This document shows positions 6,227 through 14,000 of a stretch of DNA of 20,869 nt, in pieces (the stretch's first letter is position 1; each line of letters starts with the position of its first letter). Both the position numbers and the translations under genes were made by a program. Below the pieces are notes generated by a model that was not told the DNA's origin, searched no databases, and saw only the letters and a program-made list of their open reading frames with translations. This DNA comes from an uncultured Clostridia bacterium (lineage in GTDB: Bacteria; Bacillota; Clostridia; TANB77; CAG-508). The stretch is taken from positions 1 to 20,869 of the forward strand of contig CALXJL010000014.1 of assembly GCA_944388615.1 (NCBI GenBank). Reading direction: 5' to 3'.

Positions 6227-8380
6227 TTGAATAAAATATCTGAGATAATAGCAAGTGAATTGGGTGTTAAAGTGAGTCAGGTTGATAAAACAATTGAATT
6301 AATTGATGAAGGTAATACAATTCCTTTTATTGCACGTTATAGAAAAGAAGCAACAGGTGGTCTTAGTGATGAGTCGTTAAGAATACTTGGTGAGAGATTA
6401 TCTTATTTAAGGAATTTAGAAACAAGAAAACAAGAAGTATTAAAATCTATTGATGGACAGGATAAGTTAACAGATGAAATAGTTGAAAGTCTGAATAATG
6501 CTCAAACATTAGCTGAAGTAGAAGATATTTATAGACCATTTAAGCAAAAAAAGAGAACGAGAGCTACTGTTGCAAAGGAAAAGGGGTTAGAACCATTAGC
6601 TAATTTAATATTAGAACAGAATTCAAGTACAGATATTGAAAGTGAAGCGCAAAATTATGTTAACGAAGAAAAAGGTATAAATAATGTTGCAGAAGCTATT
6701 CAAGGGGCAAGTGATATAATTGCAGAAATTATATCAGATGAACCTAAATATAGAAAAAAAATAAAATCACTATGCTATAGAGAAGGTCTAATAAGAACAG
6801 AGGCTAAAAAGGATGAAAAATCAGCATATGATATGTATTACGATTTTTCGGAAAAACTAAATAGGATTCCAAGCCATAGAATATTAGCTATAAATAGAGG
6901 TGAAAAAGAAGAATACTTAAGAGTATCAATAGAAAAGCCAGAAGAAAAGATTCTAGAATACATAAAAAGGGATATAATAAAAAAACAATCTAATATGCAA
7001 GAAATACTAGAAAATGCGATAAATGACTCATATAAAAGATTAATAGAACCATCAATAGATAGAGAAATTAGAGCAGATTTATCTGAGAAAGCCGAAGAAC
7101 AAGCAATAAAAGTTTTTGGAAAAAATGCAAAGCAACTTTTACTAAGTGCTCCAATAAAAGGAATAACAGTACTAGGATTTGATCCTGCATATAGAACAGG
7201 ATGTAAAATAGCTGTTATAGATGATACGGGAAAATTATTAGATACTACAACTATATATCCTACAGAGCCACAAAATGATATTATGGGTGCTAGAAAAGTT
7301 TTAAAAGATTTAATAAATAAATATAATGTAAATATGATAGCGATTGGAAATGGAACTGCATCAAGAGAATCAGAAATATTTGTAGCAGATACTATTAAAG
7401 AAATTGATAAAGATGTTAATTATACAATTGTAAGCGAAGCAGGAGCATCTGTATATTCAGCTTCTAAACTTGCCACAGAAGAATATCCAGATATTAATGT
7501 ATCTCTAAGAGGTGCTATATCTATAGCGAGAAGATTGCAAGATCCACTTGCAGAATTAGTAAAAATAGAACCTAAAGCCATAGGAGTTGGACAATATCAG
7601 CATGATGTAAATCAAAAAAAATTAACCGAAAGTTTAACTGGTGTTGTAGAAGATTCATTTAATAGTGTAGGAGTTGACTTAAATATTGCTACACCATCAC
7701 TTTTGTCATATGTTTCAGGTATAAATAAAACTATTGCTAAGAATATAGTAAAATATAGAGATGAAAATGGAAAAATAAAAGAAAGAAAAGAATTATTAAA
7801 AGTCTCAAAATTGGGTAAAGTAGCATATGAACAATGTGCAGGATTTATTAGAATTTTTGATGGTAAGAATCCATTAGAAATAACAGGAGTTCACCCAGAA
7901 AGTTATGAAAAAACAGAAAAATTATTAACAAAATTGGGATTTTCTGTGGAAAACATTTTAGATAAAGAGAAATTATTGCAAATAAAAGAAGCTTTAAAAA
8001 ATATAGATATAAAAAAATATTCTGAAGAATTAGATATAGGTGAACTAACACTAAAGGATATAATAGATGAATTATCTAAACCAGGAAGAGACCCTAGGGA
8101 AGATATGCCAAAACCTATTTTAAGAAATGATGTATTAAAGTTTGAAGATCTAAAAGAAGATATGATATTAACAGGAACAGTTAGAAACGTTACGGATTTC
8201 GGTGCGTTTGTAGATATAGGAGTTAAACATGATGGATTAGTACATATTTCACAATTATCAGATCGATTTATTAAAAACCCTTCAGAAGTAGTATCAGTTG
8301 GAGATATTGTAAAAGTTAAAGTAATTGGAATAGATAATGAAAAGCAAAAAGTAAGCTTATCAATAAAAGAGGCTAAATAA
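6227..8380 (+). CDS. tex: Tex family RNA-binding transcription accessory protein
   Basis: This 717-residue protein is the normal length for Tex. In order it shows the helical Tex N-terminus (PFIARYRKEATGGLSDESLR at about 33-52), a YqgF/RNase H-like domain near 312-440 starting VLGFDPAYRTGCK, a helix-hairpin-helix region (about 480-560, LSYVSGINKTIAKNIVKYR), and a C-terminal S1 domain at 646-717 (GTVRNVTDFGAFVDIGVKHD). Tex binds nucleic acid and is related to eukaryotic Spt6. It has been linked to transcription and toxin gene expression in several bacteria, though its exact role is unsettled. It starts at TTG 6227 with AAGGAGG (6212-6218) eight nt upstream. It appears monocistronic, with an unusual GC-rich element just before the ribosome binding site and a strong terminator after the stop. 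Confidence 0.95.
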   Translation: MNKISEIIASELGVKVSQVDKTIELIDEGNTIPFIARYRKEATGGLSDESLRILGERLSYLRNLETRKQEVLKSIDGQDKLTDEIVESLNNAQTLAEVEDIYRPFKQKKRTRATVAKEKGLEPLANLILEQNSSTDIESEAQNYVNEEKGINNVAEAIQGASDIIAEIISDEPKYRKKIKSLCYREGLIRTEAKKDEKSAYDMYYDFSEKLNRIPSHRILAINRGEKEEYLRVSIEKPEEKILEYIKRDIIKKQSNMQEILENAINDSYKRLIEPSIDREIRADLSEKAEEQAIKVFGKNAKQLLLSAPIKGITVLGFDPAYRTGCKIAVIDDTGKLLDTTTIYPTEPQNDIMGARKVLKDLINKYNVNMIAIGNGTASRESEIFVADTIKEIDKDVNYTIVSEAGASVYSASKLATEEYPDINVSLRGAISIARRLQDPLAELVKIEPKAIGVGQYQHDVNQKKLTESLTGVVEDSFNSVGVDLNIATPSLLSYVSGINKTIAKNIVKYRDENGKIKERKELLKVSKLGKVAYEQCAGFIRIFDGKNPLEITGVHPESYEKTEKLLTKLGFSVENILDKEKLLQIKEALKNIDIKKYSEELDIGELTLKDIIDELSKPGRDPREDMPKPILRNDVLKFEDLKEDMILTGTVRNVTDFGAFVDIGVKHDGLVHISQLSDRFIKNPSEVVSVGDIVKVKVIGIDNEKQKVSLSIKEAK

Positions 8381-8424
8381 AAAAGAATAGTTATAGTAGA
8401 TTTTTACTATAGCTATTCTTTTTT
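8381..8424. terminator. Bidirectional terminator between tex and the HD-GYP gene
   Basis: An 18-bp stem with one G-U pair (8381-8398 with 8405-8422) has an A-run on its left flank and a T-run on its right, so it can stop transcripts from both converging genes. It starts right after the tex stop and ends nine nt from the stop of the minus-strand gene. Confidence 0.85.
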
Positions 8425-8432
8425 GTACTAAA

Positions 8433-9485
8433 TTATAATGTATTATCTTGTATATTTTTAATTTTATCAAAATCATTTTCTAAAATGTCTAAAAAAGTAC
8501 TAGCGATTTGTGGATCAAATTGAGTTCCAGAACAATTTCTTATCTCTTCTTTTACAACATCTAGTGGCATAGCATCACGATAAGAACGCTTAGAAGTCAT
8601 AGCATCAAATGTGTCTGCAACTGCTGTTATTCTGGCTAATAAAGGTATTTGCTCTCCTGCTAACATTTTAGGATAACCTCTACCATCAAATCTTTCATGA
8701 TGATAAAGAACTATAGGAATTATATCTTTAAAAATAGTTGCATTAGATAATATATGTGCTCCTATTGAAGGGTGATTTTTTATTTCTGAGTATTCTTGAT
8801 CTGTTAATTTTTGCTCTTTAAGAAGAATACTATCTGGAATTCCAATTTTGCCAATATCGTGGAATAATCCACCGATTCTAAGTGTTTTTATATCAGTATC
8901 AGATAACCCAAGCTTTTCACCAATAAGGACAGAATAAGCTGAAACCCTATCAGAATGACCTTTAGTATAAGAATCTTTAGCTTCAACAGTATATCTTAAT
9001 GTTTCAACACTTTCTAAATAAGCTTTTTCCAATTGATCATATGCATCAGATAATCTTTCATTTATTTCTTTAATTTCATTCATTTGCTCAATAGATTTTA
9101 TTCCAGATTCTATTAAAAGGAGTAATTGATCAAATTTATCACTTTTTTCACAATACCCTTGAATATCTAATCTTCTAATAGTTTCTAAAGGAGGAGCTAA
9201 ATCCTTATGTCCAGTTAGTAATAAAATATATAACTCTTTATTAAATTTACGTATTTCTTCAACCACCTGATCACCATGTATTGGTGACATAATAAAGTCT
9301 AATACCAATAAATCAAAATGTTCATTTTTTATTCTTTCTATAGCTTCTAATGGATCTGTTATACCAGTAAAATTATATCCTGAACGTCTAGTGAATATTG
9401 ACAAAGAATCTAATATTCCTGCTTCATCATCAACAGCTAATATTTTATATCCATTAGATACATCATTATTAAGACCTTTTCTCAT
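8433..9485 (-). CDS. Response regulator with REC and HD-GYP domains, putative c-di-GMP phosphodiesterase
   Basis: From the ATG at 9485 (AGGTG five nt upstream) the protein has 350 residues. An in-frame TTG at 9545 would add 20 residues with no ribosome site and is less likely. The REC domain (about 10-125) has the acidic pair D19/D20, phospho-acceptor D63 (LLVLDFIM), T91 and K114. A helical linker (about 130-165) leads to an HD-GYP domain with the HD pair in HDIGK (209-213) and the signature HHERFDGRGYP (262-272). HD-GYP proteins hydrolyse c-di-GMP to pGpG or GMP; with catalytic residues intact, activity is plausible. The gene follows the sensor kinase on the same strand with a 66-nt gap and no promoter visible there. 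They presumably form one operon, with the kinase phosphorylating D63. The protein is cytosolic and the target pathway is unknown. Confidence 0.93.
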   Translation of the reverse strand: MRKGLNNDVSNGYKILAVDDEAGILDSLSIFTRRSGYNFTGITDPLEAIERIKNEHFDLLVLDFIMSPIHGDQVVEEIRKFNKELYILLLTGHKDLAPPLETIRRLDIQGYCEKSDKFDQLLLLIESGIKSIEQMNEIKEINERLSDAYDQLEKAYLESVETLRYTVEAKDSYTKGHSDRVSAYSVLIGEKLGLSDTDIKTLRIGGLFHDIGKIGIPDSILLKEQKLTDQEYSEIKNHPSIGAHILSNATIFKDIIPIVLYHHERFDGRGYPKMLAGEQIPLLARITAVADTFDAMTSKRSYRDAMPLDVVKEEIRNCSGTQFDPQIASTFLDILENDFDKIKNIQDNTL

Positions 9486-9551
9486 GAAATCACCTGCTTT
9501 AATCTTATTTTTCAACATTATATAAGTTTGCTTTAGAAATTGCAATAGTAG

Positions 9552-11540
9552 TTATAAAGGTAGTAGGATTGTAAATGTTGTTCCCTTTCCTTCTTCACTT
9601 TCAAAAGTTATAGTTCCATTAAAATGTGCTTTAATGGTAGAATAAGACATAAATAATCCTAATCCAGTACCATCTTTCCCTTTAGTTGTAATCATTTCTT
9701 TAAATAATTTATCTTTTACTTCTTTACTCATACCAGATGCATAATCTTGTACTATTATATTTAATTTATTATCTATAATGTCAATTGTTAAATCAATATC
9801 TTTATTAGTTTGACCATTATAAGCTTGAATTGAATTAGAAATCATATTATTTATTACTTGTACTAAACTATTAACATTTCCACGAAGTTTTAGAGATTCA
9901 TCAATATTTACATGCATATTTAAATTAATTAGTGCATTTTTTAATTCATGTTTCATTAATATATGTATACTTTTTAGTAATTCCTCTATTGTAAAAGAAT
10001 CTGAATTTTCATTTGAAAAATTAACAGCTTGTCCCTTTACAGCAGTAATTACGTCTGACATATATTCAGTATAGGATCTAATTTTTTGAATCCAAACAGA
10101 CATATCTTTTGCAATTTCATGATGGTCATTTGCATTAACCTGAGGATCCTCTATAGATGAATCGTATTCTTTTATTAAATCACTTAATCCTTCTGCAGCC
10201 CCAGAGATTGACATAATTGGAGTTTTTAAGTTATGTGCTATACCACCAATAAGTTGTCCGAGTGATGCTAAACGTTCTTTTTCCATAAGTTTATCTTGAT
10301 TATTATGTAATTGATCAACATGTTGTTTTGTTAAATCTTGAATTTTGTTAAATGCAAGTGTTAGATCACCAATTTCATCATTAGAAACAACAGGTAAATC
10401 TTTTGAAAGTAATATATTGTCTAAATTAGAGATAGTGTCTAATCCACTAGAAATATTAGAGATATCTTCAGATAATCCTTTTCCTATATAAATAATAAAC
10501 ATTAAATTAAAAGCAATTAAAAGGAAAGTAACAACTAAGAAAGGTGTTAATATATTTGATCCAAATACTGAGAAATGGATTCCAATAAAGTATTCTCCTT
10601 GTGTTGTATTAATTTTTAATAAAGCACCTTGAGTATCTTTTCCATAATACTCAAATATTTGTCCATTCATTTCATCATAATATTCTAATGCATATTCTTT
10701 AAAAAAATTATTTAATTCTTTAGGTGAATAATAAGTTTCTCCATTTTCTGCTGAAAGTATTACAATATAATCATTTTCAGATTTTAAATTAAATGTTTCT
10801 AGTGTTTGTTTTACATCAGATAATTCATAAACTTTATCTGTTGGAAAGGTTTTAACAAGTTCTTCTCTATAAAAATGATATAATAAATCACCTTTTTCGG
10901 TTGTCATAATACTTGTACTAATTAATAAAAGTAATACAAGAGAATATAAAAATAATGGCAGAGTTTGTATACATAATTTCTTCCAAATGTTTAGATGAAT
11001 ACCATTAGGAACATTATCTACCATCTCTGATGTCTGAATTAGTTTTGATTCAAAATATCTTTTACTAATCATATAAGATACTATTGAAAGAAGTGCTGTA
11101 ACAGTAAATATTACTATACATAAACGTATTAATAATTCAAAATTAGTATGAAATAAAACTAATAATATACCACATATTATTGGTGGAATAAAACTAACTA
11201 ATATTAGTAATAAATATGGATAATTAAAACATTTTTTTCTAAGTTTATTTATATATCCAATTTTATCTTTTCTATTTTCTATATTTTTTAAAGATAATTT
11301 TCCACATGCAATTAAAAAAGCACTATAAACTAATACAACTAAAACAGATACTAATATTAAATATTGATGAGTATATTTTATTCCAACCATTTTTATTTGA
11401 AAATCATTGTCTATTGTATTAGCAGGGTAATTTAATATATATGGAAGTACAAAATATAAAATTGCTGCAAGAAATATTCCGAATAGTGTTATGTATAATG
11501 CCAATCTTTTGCTAGATAGAGTTTTTCTTCTTGAGTTCAT
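9552..11540 (-). CDS. Multi-spanning membrane sensor histidine kinase
   Basis: From the ATG at 11540 (AAAGGA upstream; an in-frame TTG at 11558 overlaps that site) the protein has 662 residues. Hydrophobic helices lie at about 12-34, 59-80, 108-130, 136-158, 193-213 and 331-352. Some 115 residues between the last two form a probable extracellular sensor. A HAMP-like segment (about 355-400, NDEIGDLTLAFNKIQ) precedes the H-box AHNLKTP (435-441, H436), N-box NMISNSIQAY (565-574), G1-like DYASGM (599-604) and G2 GKDGTGLGL (621-629). In G1 the usual Asn of DNGxG is Tyr, though the Asp is kept. Upon a stimulus it should autophosphorylate H436 and pass phosphate to the REC-HD-GYP protein encoded 66 nt downstream. 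The ligand is unknown. It is divergent from the surface-protein pair, sharing about 225 bp of control region. Confidence 0.92.
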   Translation of the reverse strand: MNSRRKTLSSKRLALYITLFGIFLAAILYFVLPYILNYPANTIDNDFQIKMVGIKYTHQYLILVSVLVVLVYSAFLIACGKLSLKNIENRKDKIGYINKLRKKCFNYPYLLLILVSFIPPIICGILLVLFHTNFELLIRLCIVIFTVTALLSIVSYMISKRYFESKLIQTSEMVDNVPNGIHLNIWKKLCIQTLPLFLYSLVLLLLISTSIMTTEKGDLLYHFYREELVKTFPTDKVYELSDVKQTLETFNLKSENDYIVILSAENGETYYSPKELNNFFKEYALEYYDEMNGQIFEYYGKDTQGALLKINTTQGEYFIGIHFSVFGSNILTPFLVVTFLLIAFNLMFIIYIGKGLSEDISNISSGLDTISNLDNILLSKDLPVVSNDEIGDLTLAFNKIQDLTKQHVDQLHNNQDKLMEKERLASLGQLIGGIAHNLKTPIMSISGAAEGLSDLIKEYDSSIEDPQVNANDHHEIAKDMSVWIQKIRSYTEYMSDVITAVKGQAVNFSNENSDSFTIEELLKSIHILMKHELKNALINLNMHVNIDESLKLRGNVNSLVQVINNMISNSIQAYNGQTNKDIDLTIDIIDNKLNIIVQDYASGMSKEVKDKLFKEMITTKGKDGTGLGLFMSYSTIKAHFNGTITFESEEGKGTTFTILLPL

Positions 11541-11576
11541 TTCAACCAATCCTTTCAAATTTTATAAACTATGCCA

Positions 11577-11605
11577 ATTATATTATATAAGTTTCTTAAA
11601 ATCAA
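11577..11605 (-). promoter_or_regulatory. Sigma-A promoter for the kinase/HD-GYP operon
   Basis: On the minus strand there is TTGATT (11605-11600), a 17-nt spacer, then TATAAT (11582-11577), about 37 nt before the start codon at 11540. Confidence 0.65.
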
Positions 11606-11702
11606 TTACACAAAATATGGTAATGAAAATTTAATATAAATGTAATAAATTATAAAAAATCTTTTTCCGTAACAAATTTAAGCAGAAGGAGTATTTATCT
11701 AC

Positions 11703-11730
11703 TTGTAAGTTTAAATGAATATGTTATCAT
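11703..11730 (+). promoter_or_regulatory. Probable promoter for the surface-protein pair
   Basis: The -35 is TTGTAA (11703-11708), then a 16-nt spacer, then TATCAT (11725-11730) with an extended TG at 11722-11723. It lies about 35 nt before the ATG at 11766. The -35 lies between the arms of an interrupted dyad (11676-11683 with 11709-11716). Confidence 0.5.
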
Positions 11731-11765
11731 AAATGTAGAAAATTTTTATTTATAAGAGGAAACAT

Positions 11766-14000
11766 ATGAATACCAAAGGAAAGATTAAGATGTTCCTGGC
11801 AATTGTCAATGTATTGGTGGGAATTGTTAGTATAGTAATGTTATTGAAATTTATGAATCATACAAGCTTGGCAGACTATTCTATTAATTTAGATGAGAAT
11901 AGTTATAGGAAGATTTCTGGACAAGTATTAGATAATGAAGGTACACCATATAATGGAATAACTGTTAATTTATATTCTAATAATGATTTAGTAGCTAGTG
12001 TTACTACTAATAGTGAAGGAATATATGAATTTAGAGGTTTAAAAGAAGGAAACTATACTATGGAGTATTCTAATTGCAATGTTGATATAATTACAATGCA
12101 ACATATTGAGTATAATAAAACAATAGACAACCAAACATTGGATATTGGTTTTATTGTACCAAAGAATTCACAATTTTTTGAAAATAATATAGTTGAAGAG
12201 ATTAAAGCAAAATTAAAATCAAGAAATATTTATTCAGAGAAAATATATGAATATGATGATAAGGCATATTATATAAAAAATAAATCGATAGTAGAAGAAG
12301 TTGGATATGAGATATATGATGATCTTAAAGAGGAAAAAACACGTCAAATAGATATAAGCAAAAACAATAAAATAGTAATAATAAATTTATTGGATAGAAT
12401 ATCACCGGCTACAAAAAATCCATTTGGTTGGATAAGTAATTCTAATGATGACGATACACCAGTATGTTTTTATACTGCAACATTAGGATATAATAATGGA
12501 ATTGATTCAACAATGTTTCAACCGAAAACTGATAAAGCAAAAGAGTATTACTACTATACAAATGATTTACAAGATTTAGTGGAGAATATAGTAGGATTAA
12601 AGATAGGGGAAGTAATAAAAACTGAAAAAGAGCTTGGATATTCAAATAGTAGAACAGAAATAATAGAAATAGAGAAAGAACATGATAATTATAATACAGA
12701 AAATATAAAAACAATTGTAAGTATGGATAATCTACAGGGAGATATAGAAACAGGAGAAGTATTAAAACCAGGATATAGTGAATTGAAAACTGATGAGGTA
12801 GACCCAAATGATGAAACAAAAAGTAAGTACTATATAAGAGGAAGAATAAAAGATAATGATGGAAATTTAATAACTAGTACAGAATTTTATGTTAAATTAA
12901 TTAATTTAACAGATTCATCTAAAAATGCAGATATAATAACTAAAACAGGAGAATATTCTTTCGATATGCCACAAGAAGGTGATGAATATAGAATCGAAAT
13001 TACATATGGAATAGGTACATATAATTGGCAAGATTATGAAATAACTCCTACAGGAGACTTTACAGAAGATAGAAGTATTTTAAATGGGAAAAAGATTGAT
13101 TATGCATTATATGAAGAATATGATGAAATGTGTGGAGAGACTTTAATTAATAATGCAATATCAAACAATCGAGATTATACTGTAACAGCAACATCTGGAG
13201 TGTATATAGCATCTAGAGCAGGAAAAGACATGAGTGATATTATATTTAGAGAAAGAGATTATACTACTATTTCAGTAGAAAAAAAATTATCAAAAGCAAA
13301 AGTTACTTTAGCAGATGGACAAGTATTAAGAGAAGAAGATTACTCAGGAGAAAATGCTGTACAAGAAAGCGTGCCAGCATATTGGTATATAGATGATGAA
13401 ATAATGCATGGAGCAACTATACAATTAGAATATGAGATAAAAATAACATCAAATAAGATGCTTAAAAATATAGAACTACTAGATTATTTATCATATGATA
13501 ATAGCACATTAATATTTGATAGTGAAGCAAAAATGTTAACAGATAGTAATATTACAAATGAAGAATGGTCACAAAAAACTAGTACAGAAATTGAAAGTGA
13601 ATATCGAGAAAAACAAACTCTAAAAGAAGGAGCCATATATTTAACAAGAACAATAGATAAACTAGATGATGTATCTGGAAGTTATGAAAAAACTATATAT
13701 TTAATAGCATCAAAATTAGTTACAAGTGCAGATAATAATTTAACTTATGACAATGTTATAGAAGTTATGCAATATGAGAATAATGGTCAAATTGCAGGAA
13801 AAAGTGCAATATGTGGAGATCATATACAACCAGGAAATTATGATCCTGAAAGTTATGCTCTGGAAGCAGATACAGATGATGCAAAACAATTTATAATAAC
13901 AAAACCAACAGGTTGTGAAATAAATGAAATTAAAGGAATATCTAATATGTTTGATAGAATGAAAAATGTAAAATTGTATAGAATGGAGGAAAGAAAATGA
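11766..14000 (+). CDS. Membrane-anchored surface protein with CnaB/carboxypeptidase-regulatory-like domains
   Basis: This 744-residue protein begins with an N-terminal membrane helix (about 9-29) that is either a signal anchor or an uncleaved signal. A beta-sandwich of the CnaB/carboxypeptidase-regulatory type follows at about 48-104 (ISGQVLDNEGTPYNGITVNL, then GIYEFRGLKEGNYTMEY). A second similar unit begins near 356 (YYIRGRIKDNDGNLITST). The C-terminal 200 residues resemble repeats of large clostridial surface proteins and end ADTDDAKQFIITKPTG followed by a short charged tail. In the homologues I recall, a PTG motif is followed by a membrane helix; here none exists, so anchoring must be N-terminal. 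ATG 11766 has AAGAGGA five nt upstream. The stop overlaps the next start by four bases, so the two proteins are probably made together. Its role is unknown, probably structural or adhesive. Confidence 0.7.
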   Translation: MNTKGKIKMFLAIVNVLVGIVSIVMLLKFMNHTSLADYSINLDENSYRKISGQVLDNEGTPYNGITVNLYSNNDLVASVTTNSEGIYEFRGLKEGNYTMEYSNCNVDIITMQHIEYNKTIDNQTLDIGFIVPKNSQFFENNIVEEIKAKLKSRNIYSEKIYEYDDKAYYIKNKSIVEEVGYEIYDDLKEEKTRQIDISKNNKIVIINLLDRISPATKNPFGWISNSNDDDTPVCFYTATLGYNNGIDSTMFQPKTDKAKEYYYYTNDLQDLVENIVGLKIGEVIKTEKELGYSNSRTEIIEIEKEHDNYNTENIKTIVSMDNLQGDIETGEVLKPGYSELKTDEVDPNDETKSKYYIRGRIKDNDGNLITSTEFYVKLINLTDSSKNADIITKTGEYSFDMPQEGDEYRIEITYGIGTYNWQDYEITPTGDFTEDRSILNGKKIDYALYEEYDEMCGETLINNAISNNRDYTVTATSGVYIASRAGKDMSDIIFRERDYTTISVEKKLSKAKVTLADGQVLREEDYSGENAVQESVPAYWYIDDEIMHGATIQLEYEIKITSNKMLKNIELLDYLSYDNSTLIFDSEAKMLTDSNITNEEWSQKTSTEIESEYREKQTLKEGAIYLTRTIDKLDDVSGSYEKTIYLIASKLVTSADNNLTYDNVIEVMQYENNGQIAGKSAICGDHIQPGNYDPESYALEADTDDAKQFIITKPTGCEINEIKGISNMFDRMKNVKLYRMEERK

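Noticed and set aside
12442..12819. Open frame of 125 codons on the minus strand inside the CnaB-type gene
   Set aside because: It encodes an L/Y/H/F-rich sequence typical of an antisense reading of AT-rich coding DNA. It has no ribosome site and lies fully within a convincing plus-strand gene.
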